Assembly: GCA_008711295.1 (NCBI GenBank)
Contig: VUYV01000155.1
Location: forward strand, 660,548-724,547
Direction: 5' to 3'
Source of the DNA: Anarhynchus alexandrinus
Lineage: Eukaryota > Chordata > Aves > Charadriiformes > Charadriidae
Length of the DNA: 64,000 bases
In this document: piece after piece, positions 1 to 11,790 of the stretch
How the letters are laid out: every line of letters begins with the position of its first letter
Position numbering within the stretch: the stretch's first letter is position 1
The notes under the pieces: generated by a model
Databases searched by the model: none
What the model saw: only the letters and a program-made list of their open reading frames with translations
Told to the model about the DNA's origin: nothing
Translations under genes and position numbers: made by a program

Positions 1-3000
1 TCTTCTTAAGGTTTCTATTGTTTGGTTGGTTGTTTGCTTTTTTTTTTAATTACAGGGTTTGTGATGGCCTTATACTTATAAAAAGAAAGTGTTATCAGGC
101 CCAACTGTTGAATACAAGGTACTCCATAGCCTGATTATGAGGGTCAGAACTGAGGTGCAATGATTCCTAATTGTCTACTGCTATAGGAAAAAAAAATCTC
201 TTTTTCTATTCCCCTTGAAAAGGCAATTCCCAGAAAGATGGATGTAGGTTTCCTTTCAGGACTTCTTTACCAATTGCCCTTTTAGTAGAAGATGATTGTT
301 TTTCCATACTTGACAACAAAAACATTTTCATTTGCGAATTTACGTTATTTTTGCTCTTAAATTTGTATCTAAACCTTCTTTTCTTTGGAAAAGTCTTTAG
401 GTTGGAATTTCCTTCTTTTGCATTTGCATTTTTAGCATGCAGGGCAGAGGATAAAAGGGAACTTTATTTGAATGAAGGGGATTTTTCTCATTCTGATAAA
501 AGTATGTAGCCTCAGGTGAAGAAAGAGGGATGAGAAAGACACAATTCTTCATGTGGTTAATGGTGAAAGAGGAACATGCACTGGGTTCTAGATCTAGTCC
601 TAGAATTTGAAAAGCTGAGAAAGGGAGTACATGGAACTAACCCTCAAGGCAAGCATTGGGAGGCCTGAAGGGTAGTTGCCCTCTTTGACTTTTGGGTACC
701 ACACACCATCACTAACAGGTTCTTAAGGAAGCAATAATGACCTGAAAAACTCACACGTATAGCTTTTAGATACTTTACAAGTTGGCCCATATGAAGAGCT
801 AAGTTTGTTTCAAATTCTTGAAAAAAATATTTCTCTCCATGTTTGAAACATACAGCAAAAAAAACTAGGAGAAATCAAATGCCTTTTTTCAAGGGACATG
901 TTATCAACTAGTAAATGAGAAGAAAAATCTGGCACATCCAGGACATCAAGGTTACGCTGCTCCAGTGTTAAGGAAACAGAGACAAGGGGTTTCAGCCTGT
1001 GGAAAGAAGAGTCAGTGGCCATCTAGCAGCAGCTGACAATACATTGAGAGTCTCTGTACTGCCTAAGTCACCACAGCAGCGGGAGGACAGTCGAGCGTAT
1101 TGCTGATGCCTGTATCATGCAGTTGAACATGGGTAACAAACTGTTCCAAGTGGAAGTTACTGGAGTTCTGCAACATGCAGGCATCACACACAGTCAGGCT
1201 GACTTAGTGTTCATGAAGATCCCATGGTGATGAATAAGATCTTGCAGTATTATGGAATAATATTTTCTCTGACTGTAATATTCTTAAAACCTATCCAATG
1301 GACTACATATTGGTCTGTGCGTCAGCAACACTGGAACATTTGGGCATGGCATTCCTTCTGAACACCACTGTGTTTTGCAGTTGTTGCAAAGTGCGGCCAG
1401 TTTGTAGGGACCTGACTGCGTAGTGTTTTGTACATGGCACATTACAAAGGATTTGCATGTGCTGAAATATGGCATAGTTTTGTTCAGTCTGAAACATTCA
1501 GCTTCCATCTACTTCTGCACCCAGAAATGCTTAAGATGCCATCTATTTGTGTTTCAACAAAAATTTATGTTGAAACACAAATATGACCTCAGTTATGTCT
1601 GGCAGTCAGGGTGGCTCCACCAACAACATGATCACGGGAGCATCAGAGAGCCTCGGTACAGTGATTCTGAGTGACAACAGATTGTAGGATCTCTGTACAT
1701 TTTCAATGAAGTAGATGGTGGCTACTGAGAAGAGGTCTCAGGCTAGTGCCTGTGGTGACAATATTGACCACAATATGAATAGCCACCTTATCCTGCAATC
1801 AGTACTGGCCACACAGTAGTGGGTGTAATTTTATTGCACAGACATTTGTTGAGACTGATCCCCCTCTGTTCCTTTTTCACTTCCTGTGGAGAAACTTAAT
1901 GCCTGTTTTCATAGCTTAGATACTAGTGCTGACATCCAGTCTTCACAAAGATTATTGCCAGAGTCAATACAGGAAGTGTGCTTGTGTATGAGAAGAAATA
2001 ACTTGAATTTCCTTGAAAGTCTAGGCTGCGTATACAGTGTCTTTACAGTGCATTTATATGCTGTATGAAATCAATCTACCAGGCCTAGACCTAGGCATTT
2101 GTTCCATATTTTGCTTCTATCAGAAAAGCAGTAGACTCCTGACTTCAGGTGTGTTTTTAATAGAAGAACTTAATGAAAAGAGGTTTCCTAAGAGTATTAC
2201 AGAGTCATTTTTCTAAATGTCATAGATGTTCCACAGATTGTATAGTCAGCTTCTTCAGGGAGAAAAAAGAAGATTGCCTTTTTGAATTACCACCTTGCCC
2301 TTTCTCTAAGATGCTTACATTAAGATGAATGAAATGATTGCCTAAGAAAGCCCTTGGAAGCCTAGTGGAAACAAAGCATCTTCTAAGCAATTCTCTAATT
2401 CAGTCTCCCTCCTTCCATACTATGACTTCAGTGAGTCCAGTTATGATATTCAACAGTAATGGATTCGATTAGATAGTGGATGCCCATGTCTTGTAAGTAA
2501 GAATGAATGTTTTCAGCTAAGCCAACCAATGTGCTGATTTTTAGGGTGAATGAAAATATATCTGGCAGATTAATTCTCATGTATAACCTCTTGCCCTAAA
2601 ATCTTCAATCTGCAGCATTTATTTGAACTGTTCATGTATTAACAATTGCCCCAACAGTCTACCTATTATTGTTCAGATGACTTTCTTCCATACGTTATTG
2701 CATATTCTATTTTTGTAAATGCTCCATAATATACAGTGCCTGTGGAAGTAAATGTGCTAAGCTATCAGTGAGTAAATGACTTTGGAAATTAGTTGGAGGT
2801 TAATTCTTTGCCTCATTGGCCCCCCAAAGTAGCCAAACTGTAATTGATTTTGATGGCATTCACAAAGTGCCTTGGCCTGTTGAATAATGAAGGAGCACTT
2901 ACGGAGACAGCCACTGAATATAGCAACAATTATGCAGGGTATCAATGAGACATCATTAAAAGTTTAATGCTTCCGCACTTAATCAACCTTGCCCTACCTT

Positions 3001-4235
3001 TAACAGCTTTGTTGCTTTAGGAAATCTGCAAAGTTTCAAGTGTCAGTGTGTTGTATATGTTTTACATCCATCAATTCAGAGAAATGTTCACTCAGGGTAA
3101 GCATGTCTAGTCCTGACACATTTAAGGAGCTGTTAAAGCATAAAAGAAAAATGATAGACAATTATTGGTGCTGGGAAAATGTCAGGTCCTGCATGTCTGT
3201 GCTGCATGGAGCATTTATCTCTCACATGGTCACCATGCCCTAATGAAAGCATCATCTCGCTCTGTTCTTTGATTACTCACAGGTAACATGAGAAAGGTCA
3301 CATTATTTTTCAGTCATAACAGATTCAGCCAATCAACTATCAAGCAATTATTCCTGGGATTTTCTAATTGTTTTATATAATTTGTTTTATGACTGACATT
3401 GGTGATTATATCTGTGTCCTAACAGTAATTTATTGAAATATTTATGCTTGTGTTAAATAATTACTCAAGCAGAAGCCATGAAGAGTTAGAGAAGCTAATG
3501 AACCTAGACTATACTGTCATGATTTGTACACACTTGCTAGCCACCTCAGTCAATGTCGGAGGAAAAAAATACCTAATTTACTAAGCTTGCATACAGCAGT
3601 CTACTAAACAGAGATGAACAGGCACAGGACACTGAGGTCACAGTGTTATTTAAAAATATCACACAATGCAGGATAAGGAGTATTTTTAAAGGCAGGTACA
3701 GTATTGTTCCTCTAAAGACAGTTTTTCTATGGATCATTAAAGTTTTGGGACAGTACCTCAGTGTGTAAATCCTGAACCATCAGTCCCACATTACTTCAAT
3801 AAGCCTGGCAATATCATCCCACTTGCAACAGAAGTTTGGTAGATGTCGTGTTTCCTGATTTTAGCAAGGAATCTGGGATGTCTATGATTTAAGCAAGGTG
3901 TCATCTTTTCTCAGACCGGTTTTGAATATCTCTTTTCAATGTATGCACTATGCATCTCATTAAGAGCCAGGCCTTGCCTGCACTTTCAGACACCCTCAAA
4001 AAGCATAGTTCTTGGTACTTATTTCTTGTAACTCCTAGATGTGTTTCACACTGCCTCAAGGAAAAGTACCTGTGATTCCACTTGGTCAAGCTTTATCTTT
4101 GGGTGTATTGTAAAGTTATGATCCCATTTCCAACATATTCCTTTTTTAAAAGATTTTCAAATCAAATATAAACATGGACTACACCTGTTCTACTAGTAAA
4201 GAAGGGGAATTGAACTGGATCCTGAAACCAAGCAA
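1..4235. other. Non-genic AT-rich sequence
   Basis: No recognisable exon, RNA gene or classified repeat was found here. Open frames are short (under about 85 codons) and lie on both strands without recognisable domains. The part from about 1080 to 2000 has fewer A/T runs than its surroundings and could be an old pseudogene or unclassified repeat, but no reading frame there gave a family I know. A perfect hairpin at 1544-1583 is listed separately. Confidence 0.6.
1544..1583. repeat. Perfect 16-bp inverted repeat (hairpin)
   Basis: Positions 1544-1559 (TATTTGTGTTTCAACA) are the exact reverse complement of 1568-1583, with an 8-base AT-only loop between them. The base pairs immediately outside and inside the arms do not match, so the arm is exactly 16 bp. 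It could be a hairpin, the centre of a decayed palindromic element, or chance. No flanking terminal inverted repeats or target duplications were recognised. Confidence 0.85.
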
Positions 4236-4309
4236 CATGGCATAAATTGCATAAATGGCATGGCATAAATTGCATAAATGGCATGGCATAAATGGCTTAA
4301 ATTGCTTAG
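4236..4309. repeat. 23-bp tandem repeat, about 2.6 copies
   Basis: The unit at 4236-4258 (beginning CATGGCATAAATTGCATAAA) is repeated exactly at 4259-4281. A third, diverged partial copy starts at 4282 and fades by about 4309. Each unit contains two CATAAA-like half units, so it probably arose from a shorter repeat of about 12 bp. Exact identity of the first two units suggests recent slippage. Confidence 0.9.
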
Positions 4310-5739
4310 ATCTAGCACCTACTACAGCAAACTTGTCTTGGAGAGAGCTAGTTGGAGTGTGAAGTACCAAGGAATGGATTAATGCATAAGCTTTGTGAAC
4401 CATTAGGTGTGAGTTCTTGAATTCCATTTCTGAACATTCTCCCTGGCTTGGTTTCACAGACTTACCTGTGTGGTCTATTTCTGAGCTTTAGTCATACAAG
4501 CCGTCAAAGGTATTTCTCACTTGAATAAGTTTGCAAAGTCAGTAGCTCAGTCTCCAGGAAGAATTTTGATTTGGTTGTCTCTGATGGTAGCTTGAAAACC
4601 ATTAGTGGGGTCTTCCTTCTGTAACTGCTGCACATAGGCTTTTTTCTTTCTTAATATGTTTAGCTGACACACTGCGGCAGGGGATTATTTGAAATGTGAA
4701 TTTTAGACTGAATGAAACATTTAATAAAACTGAAGGAAGCTTTTTTGTGCAGGATTTCCATGTCAATTATTACAAATAATTGTATGGTAGATAGTGGGTG
4801 AAACAGGAAATATTGGGGGGGGGGGGGGGGGGGGGGGGGNGAAGTTGATGGCTGCCAGGGGGTGAAATGTTCTACCCTTCCTCTGACACCAAATTCATGT
4901 GTGTCTCTGGACTCAGCTCCAAATTTCTGCACATTTTTCTTTTTCTGACCCCTGTAGTTAAGGCACTTGGGCTCTGATTTACAAACATATTGGGCACACT
5001 TAAATCCAGCTGGCATAAAGTACACCAGGCACTAAGTGTTCTGAAAAGCAGGCCTCGGGTAGTATAGTGTAAGTGTCCAGATCAGTTAGAACTTATAACA
5101 GTTTGACTTTTTACCTTTGTTAGGCTTTTTTCCTTATAATTTTGTACATGAACAATCATATAGGTTAAAGAAATCCTGTAGGCTCAATATAAACCCATTC
5201 TTGTCCTTTATACAGTATGCAGTACTATTACCAATGCTCAAAGTAGGAAAATAGTTTGGGTAGATCGTCTTCTTTCTGTTCTTTACCCTTCTACTTCAGT
5301 ATTTTAGTTGTGGAATGATTTGTGTGTATACAAGTAAACCTGCAAAAACCTTTATTTTCACTAAAATGTTATTGTTGAGTACCTGTTGGAATTCAGCTTC
5401 TGTGAACTCTCAATATATTATGAGAAATATCTGCAATTAGAGGATATTTCCTCTCTTCAGCAATGTTTCTCCAATATTTTAATCTGAACGTGTTCTTCTG
5501 CTATATGCATGAACACTAGAAGAAGAAGGGACAAATTCCTTGTCTCTCCTCTTTCACATGGAGACTCCATCTCCCACTCTATAACAGTAAGTTTTCTTAG
5601 TCTTTCTTTGTGCTGGTAGATGTAAATCCTTTGGTGCCTAATGCACCATACTTACTGCAGTGGTAGCTCAGGTGTTTAATTCAACCTTGCCATCCACTTA
5701 GTCAAATGCCTAATTTTAGCTCTGTGCTGATCATCCCAA
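4310..5739. other. Non-genic sequence around a poly-G tract
   Basis: Apart from the G run at 4815-4839 I see no gene, RNA or recognised repeat. A strong splice-donor-like string on the minus strand (ACAG|GTAAGT, boundary at 4466/4465) has no convincing acceptor partner nearby. Confidence 0.5.
4815..4840. repeat. 25-base poly-G run ending in N
   Basis: An uninterrupted run of 25 G bases (4815-4839) is followed by a single N at 4840 and another G. Such runs are hard to sequence and assemble, so the true length is unknown and some sequence could be missing here. A G run of this length could also form a four-stranded structure; that is an inference. Confidence 0.9.
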
Positions 5740-6260
5740 ACTTTATGTCCCTTGTTTTGTTAACTTTACAAATGCTCCAACCTTTTGACACCTTAGTGTC
5801 TTCAATAACCTTTGGTATATAACCTTGTCAAAGACTTTTTGAAAATCCAAATATATTGTGCACCTGGTTCCTCTTTGTCCACATTCTGTGATAATTTCAA
5901 AGAGCTCCAGCCAATCAGTAAGGCAGGATTTCCTTCTGTCCGTTAATTTGGCCATGCCGCCTCTTTCCCCAGACACCATGTTTATCCATGCATTCACCTG
6001 GCATATTCCTTATTATAGACTATGTCGTCTAACCAGAGGCAGAAGTCAGATTTACCAGGATGTAGTCTGTAATATTCCCTCTAGAGTACTTTCTGTGGTT
6101 GGGAGTTATACTGGCAGCTCATCAATACTCTGAACAGTTGCTGCTTGTGATGACAGGTTACACTCTTGGCCAACTGCTCCACAATTTCACATATGAGTGC
6201 TGTCCTCATGAATGCCATCCAATCCTGCTGATTTGCAAAAATCTTACACAAAAATCTGTT
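5740..6260 (-). mobile_element. Old CR1/L3-like LINE fragment, reverse transcriptase region
   Basis: Read on the minus strand, this region gives the N-terminal part of a CR1-clade reverse transcriptase in several frames. From about 6238 down it reads KSAGLDGIHEDS, matching the start of the RT domain (family form KxxGPDGIHP). At 5997-5743 an open stretch gives KSCLTDWLELFE and IYLDFQKVFDKV, matching the family's GKSCLTNLLEF and YLDFQKAFDKVPH; the Asp of YLD is the first catalytic carboxylate. Frame changes and stops separate these blocks, so it is a dead copy. The divergence is greater than in the CR1 copies at 11 and 53 kb, suggesting an old CR1-L3-like insertion. The exact subfamily cannot be set by eye, and the ends are approximate. 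Confidence 0.75.
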
Positions 6261-9029
6261 TGGTCTCATGCTTTCTGCATATTTATTTCAAACTAACCTA
6301 ACTCCTCTGACCTGTTACAGAAATAGAAAAATGCATCAGGTGTGAGATCCTCCCCAGACTGCTTCACCAGTAAAGAAAAAACCAAAGAATTTACTGAGCT
6401 TCTTTGCTGTGATATTATCATCTCTGAGTGTTCCTCTTCTATTTCTGTCATTAGACAGCTCCACCATTTCCTGAATGGCTACCTGCTTTTATTGCTTTTA
6501 AGGAACCTTTACTGTTCGCTGAAGCATCCTTTGAAAAGTGTTCAAATTCTTTATCACTCTTGGTTTCCTACTTACATTTGACGTGTCAGAAGTCTGACGT
6601 GCCAGCAGTTTTGCTTTATAACTTTCGTTAATGTTCAATCTATGCCTTGTACAATGATCAACTAAATGGGCCATTTTGACCCTTTGGAAAGATTCATATA
6701 GTAAGAAAAAAGTGTTGTTGGTTTTACTTGCAGTATTATAATACACATTATTGATGTGTGGCATACCACCATATAATTAGCTTAATCAGAAATGGATATG
6801 AGCATTAGAAAGCATCAACTCCAAGTCAGAGACACACTAGAAATGGGACTTCAAAAATTATGTCTTCGAGGTGGACTTTGAGAAACTTCCTCACCTCAAA
6901 ACACCGCAGCTATGCAAGGGCTTATTGAGAGATTTATATCATGGATCCCCCTTACGATCAGGTTGTCCTGAGGGTGTAATGACCTGGGTTTGTTCTTGAA
7001 TATTCTTGACATGAGTCAGACCAAAGCAATGGGTCTTTTACCTAAGTCAAGACCTGCAGAGTTTATGTCATCTATTAACGATCTTTCTTTATATTTACTT
7101 TATCAATCACTTATTCACAGCCTACGACACTTTTATTTCAGAAATACCTCAGCGAGTGAGTACCCCCATCTGCAGTAGAAATCTGACAATTTATTCACGC
7201 TCTTTCATATAAATGTCTGTGATATATTGATTATAGAAAGTTAGAACACATTATTAACATTTGATACTGTAGGATACTCTTTTTGTTTGGTAACTCATGT
7301 CCTACTTTAGATTTAGTGCAGCGGACCATTTATTTCTAAGTTTTTCTAACAGGTCAATGCTATTCCTCCCCAGAGATACATAAATATTGAAGCGAAGTTT
7401 AGTGGAGCGTAAGTTTTCATATATTGCTGTCTTTGTCCCTGAATTCTCATTTTAAAATTTTTATTCCTGCAACTTTTTGCACTAAAATAATTTCAAATTA
7501 CTGTCCAGTAATAAAACTGAACATTTGGAATGTTTAACAATATTTTACTTAGATCAAATCAAAAGCTATTGTATGTATCACAAAGTGAAAGTGGTGGGGA
7601 CATAAATCAATAGAACATCTGTGATCTTTTTTTTTTCCCCTGTAATTCATCTGCTATTCCTAGATGTAATCGTAAGAAGGCAAACATTGAACAGAATATG
7701 TTACAGTCACACTTGAAATTGCATTTAATTAGAGCAATCATGTCACAACATAGCTTACGTTGTTTTCTTTCTAAAGTCTTCTATAGCAGTTCTACTAGCA
7801 ATGCACACTTAGTTAAGAAGCTTTCAATTTGAAGTACTAATGTAATCTGCCATGATGAAATTCCAAAATACCGGGCTGCAGCTCTACTTGCAAAGCAGTA
7901 AATATTTGAAAATAGTACCTTCTCCTGCCCTAGGGGTCAGATCTGTTATTTCTCAAGAAGAAATAAATTTGTGTAATAGTATTAGAGCTCTATAATGACA
8001 TATTTAATTGGTGCAAGGAAAAATCAGTACAGTACTCTCTAAAAGTTAGGGCAGCTCTCTGCCAGCTGATGATCTGTCATCAACTGCTGAAAATTCACTT
8101 AAAATTTGCTAACAAAGAGTTGTAGTAGTTTGTGACCTCAGCAAACTACACTGGAAAAAAGAAAGAATGTATTAAGGCATACTTACATATCCTGATTTGG
8201 AGCTGGGATATTCACAAAATGTCTCTGTCTACCCAGATACACTTAATATGTCATAACTGTATAATGAAAGGATCAGTAGGACCTGCATGGCAGAGATCTG
8301 GTTGTGGCAATATGTCACCCCTAGAAGAATCTGGGGCCGTCCCTGTCCCCAAATATTTGATATCTGACTGGTGTGTGGTTAAGCAAATTATTGTGTTTGA
8401 AACGCGTAAGATCGAGAGTCCCTCAGTTATAGTAACATGCTGAAGTATCTCTCAATCTCAGCATGTAGAAATCTTTCACAGATATGTTTACTAACAAAGT
8501 GCCTTATAAGAGAAACATAACATAACATAAATTATGCTAATTTATACTTGATACATGTCAGTCATGACCCAGACATACTGGGTCAAAATGAAGGTTCCTC
8601 TAGCTCAGGTTTGTACCTCTTGGCAATAGCTATAAATAAGGACAATCCTACCTTTTGTGGGCTTCAGCCGGGCTGATTGCTTATATCTTGATGGACAGAG
8701 AATAAGAAACAACCTCATATCTAATGAAGACTGTGGTAGGTACCCGGTCGCTGAAGCAAGAAGATCTTTTGCAGTTATTCTTCATACTACGCTGTATAAT
8801 ATCAGGGAAGGTGGGAAAAGAGAGAAGGGAAAGTAAAAGACAAGGCTCTTGTCCTCACCTAAGACCTGAAGCTCTTCCCACAGTCTGGAAACCCAGCCCT
8901 CCTTTTTGAGGAAAGGGGAAAAACAGCACTTCAGCCTCTATTTATCATCCAATTTCAATAACTGCCTTTTTGTATCTCTCATTAGCATGTCTCCATCTAT
9001 TCACTAAGGAACGCACTCTCCTTTCTCCT
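6261..9029. other. Non-genic sequence
   Basis: I see no gene, RNA or classified repeat. The first few hundred bases may hold more of the degraded LINE. The stretch at about 7330-8130 is repeat-poor and rich in TAAT-type motifs, but nothing in it can be assigned. Confidence 0.5.
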
Positions 9030-9785
9030 TTCTCACGCTGTGAGGGAGTGCACATGGTCTCCTCTTGGTGACGTGGCCCAAACAACATCTAGTGGCAGGA
9101 ATGTGAGTGTAAATGGGACACCTTGGAGGGAGAAGAAAGTAACAGAGCAGCTGTGAAAACCAGTTTTGGTCCTGCCAGAAGTCATGGCCTCTTTCTGGGC
9201 CAGCCAGAGTGGCCTACCCATCAAACACCATGAGGAGCTTGCATCCAGCTAGAGGACTGACAGCAGGTGTGCAACACGTAGGGACCCACACATGGGGCGT
9301 GCTTATGTGACCTCATGGAGGTCTTTCTCCACAGCGTGTGCATTAGCAAAGCATAGGGAGCAACATACACGTAGCGCTAAAGCACTCATATCTAGAGCAC
9401 AGGTGTGTAAATAGGGGAACGGGCACTTCCAGAGAATGTGTATATGCTTATAGCTCACATGTCCAGGGGTGAGTGACAAAGGGGACCTGGGGGTGTTAAC
9501 ATGTGTAGGGTGGTGGTGAGGTTAGAACTTTGTGGGATTAGTGATAGAAGAGTGCTTAGAATTTTCGAAGGCGTTTGTTAATATTTTTAAAGTGTCTAGT
9601 ATTGTGGTTTATCCAGTATTGTGTTATTGTGGATATTGAGTTATTGCGGATATTGTTCCTGGATGTATAGTTCACTGATTGCTGGTTAATTATGTAGAGT
9701 TAATAAATCAATAAACTACTTGATTTGAATGCTGATCTGACTTAAACCGTGTTAATCAAGCAGTTTTTCCCTGCAGCACCACACA
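9030..9785 (+). mobile_element. Possible endogenous retrovirus LTR
   Basis: The composition changes from AT-rich flank to a more GC-rich stretch at about 9030. It ends in an LTR-like R/U5 pattern: two overlapping-style polyadenylation signals (AATAAA at 9702-9707 and 9710-9715) followed by about 70 bases and a terminus ending in CACCACA near 9785. No primer binding site, gag or pol frame follows, so if real it would be a solo LTR. Target duplications were not found and both ends are guesses. It could instead be an unrelated, GC-richer unique segment. Confidence 0.35.
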
Positions 9786-11061
9786 GCTTTTCTATATGTT
9801 CTTTTTAATCAGGACTCCTATGCATTCTTTACTCCTTATGCACCTAAAAGGGGATCTTTTTAGAGATGTCTTCACCTCTCTTACATCCTTGAAAAATAGA
9901 GGCATATGGCCCATAGACATTTTGGTTTGCCCTTTCTCACCAGTGCTGAACTCCTATTTCTCTACTCAGCCCTTGGAAATCTGTTCTCTTCCAATCCCGT
10001 TGACCTGCTGGGTTTAACAGCTTTGTGCTACCCTTCAGCTCACACTGAACAGCTTCAAAATGTCGACAGTGGCATGTGGCATGGGTAAACTAGGTGATTC
10101 CTTAGTTATTCAGCACGTAGGGTCCCTCTGTCAGGTGTGTAATGCCAGTGGGAAGGCTGAGTGATTCTTCCAGTCTGTCTGTAGTGCTTGCCCATTAGGT
10201 TCAGAAGTAGCACAGCTGCTGAGGTTGGGATGGTCGTTAGCATTTGTTTGATGTCTCTGTTTCTTGATAAGAGCACCATGGAGTCTGCAGAGCATCACAG
10301 AAGCCTCCCTGCCACGCTCATGCCCCATGCAGGGGGTGCACAGGGAGAGAAGATGTGTGCTCCATTTTGATAGGGAAAAAGGCCCATATCAGGGAGAGAT
10401 CATACATTCCATTAATGTCTTACTCCTGTTCCCTTTCTGCCCTTCATTGCTCTTCAAGTACCCCATGACTTCTACTTCTCCAGCAGTTGTGTAGTGGTCC
10501 CAAGTTAAAGTGCAGTACACTCAAATTTGGAGCTTAATAATTCCTTTCCCCTCACAAAGAAGTTTCCTTTATAAGAAGCTCTGCAGACCTTGCTGCTCCT
10601 AACACTACGTCAGCATGTAGACTCAGTGATCTTCAGGGGGCCACATAATCAGTGGTTTAAAAAAGCCTTGGCAAAGACTGAAGGACACTCTAGGTCCTTC
10701 ACTATCAGTCCTTTCTTCTCCCAGAGTAAGGTAGGGCTTCCCTCAGGAGAAGATACTCCTGAGGAAGAAGCTGTTATGTTTGACAAGTTGGAGCAGCCCT
10801 TCACCATGGTCCTCCTGAAACAATCCTTATATTCAGCTGCAAGTGACAAGCACTTTCACGATAAATTGGAGGGTAGCCCTTGCAAAGGTCACCAAATCGG
10901 ACAGAGAGACTGTCTGAATTGTGGACCTCAGTTACCTCTCCAGTATAGAGTATCGAGATAAGGAAGTTCAGTCAAGCACTACTAGTGATTGGGGACCTTA
11001 CTTCCATTCCCTTGTGTCCTCACACATATGACAAGTCTTTAGATAGCCTCAAAATACAGTA
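9786..11061. other. Non-genic, moderately GC-richer sequence
   Basis: The largest open frame is 124 codons at 10590-10961 on the plus strand. Its predicted protein has no domain, signal or repeat I recognise and its composition is unremarkable, so I do not call it a gene. No other feature is visible. Confidence 0.5.
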
Positions 11062-11790
11062 AATCATAGAATCATAGAATCATAGAATCATAGAATGGTT
11101 TAGGTTGGAAAGGACCTTGAAGATCATCGAGTTCCAACCCCCCTGCCATAGGCAGGGACACCTCCCACTAGACCAGGTTGCCCAAGGCCACGTCCAGCCT
11201 GGCCTTGAACACCTCCAGGGATGGGGACTCAACAACCTCTCTGGGCAACCTGTTCCAGTGCCTCACCACCCTCAAAGTGAAAAACTTCTTCCTAATGTTC
11301 AATCTAAACCTGCCCTCTTCCAGTTTGAAGCCATTCCCCCTTGTCCTGTCACTACATGCCCTAGTAAAAAGTCCTTCCCCAGCTCTCCTGTAGGCCCCCT
11401 TTAGGTACTGAAAGGCCGCAATAAGATCTCCCCGGAGCCTTCTCTTCTCCAGGCTGAACAGCCCCAACTCCTTCAGCCTCTCCTCATAGGAGAGGTGCTC
11501 CAGCCCTCGGATCATCCTCGTGGCCCTCCTCTGGACACGCTCCAACAGGTCCATGTCCTTCTTCTGTTGGGGACTCCAGAGCTGGACGCAGTACTCCAGG
11601 TGGGGTCTCACGAGAGTGGAGTAGAGGGGCAGAATCACCTCCCTCGCCCTGCTGGCCACACTTCTTTTGATGCAGCCCAGGATGCGGTTGGCCTTCTGGG
11701 CTGCGATCGCACATTGCTGGCTCATGTTGAGCTTCTCGTCGATCAGCACACCCAGGTCCTTCTCCTCAGTGCTGCTCTCCAGCCAAAATC
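11062..11790 (-). mobile_element. CR1 LINE, 5'-truncated 3' end
   Basis: On the minus strand this is a CR1 retrotransposon running from about 11790 (truncated 5' side) to 11062 (3' end). The 3' terminus is diagnostic: several copies of the unit ATCATAGA seen on the plus strand at 11062-11095, then the conserved GGTTTAGGTTGGAAAGGACC-type block. CR1 elements end in such short repeats instead of poly(A) and usually make no target duplication. The element keeps only the last part of ORF2 and the 3' UTR, the common outcome of incomplete target-primed reverse transcription. Low decay suggests a comparatively young copy. Confidence 0.95.
11168..11749 (-). pseudogene. CR1 ORF2 C-terminal fragment (post-RT region)
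   Basis: An uninterrupted 193-codon frame encodes the C-terminal part of CR1 ORF2p, downstream of the reverse transcriptase catalytic core. Recognisable family blocks in order are [13 protein letters not shown] (about residues 2-14), [13 protein letters not shown] (19-31), [15 protein letters not shown] (47-61), [20 protein letters not shown] (69-88) and [19 protein letters not shown] (163-181). Intact ORF2p carries an endonuclease and an RT and copies element RNA at a nicked target; this piece has neither catalytic domain and cannot act alone. There is no native start: the first Met is internal. Its openness reflects a young copy, not selection for a host function. Confidence 0.9.

Noticed and set aside
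4461..4470. Minus-strand donor-like string ACAG|GTAAGTC
   Set aside because: No pyrimidine-rich acceptor within a plausible exon length upstream on that strand.
10590..10961. 124-codon plus-strand open frame
   Set aside because: No recognised family; overlapped by open frames on the other strand and located in slightly GC-richer DNA, which lengthens chance frames.
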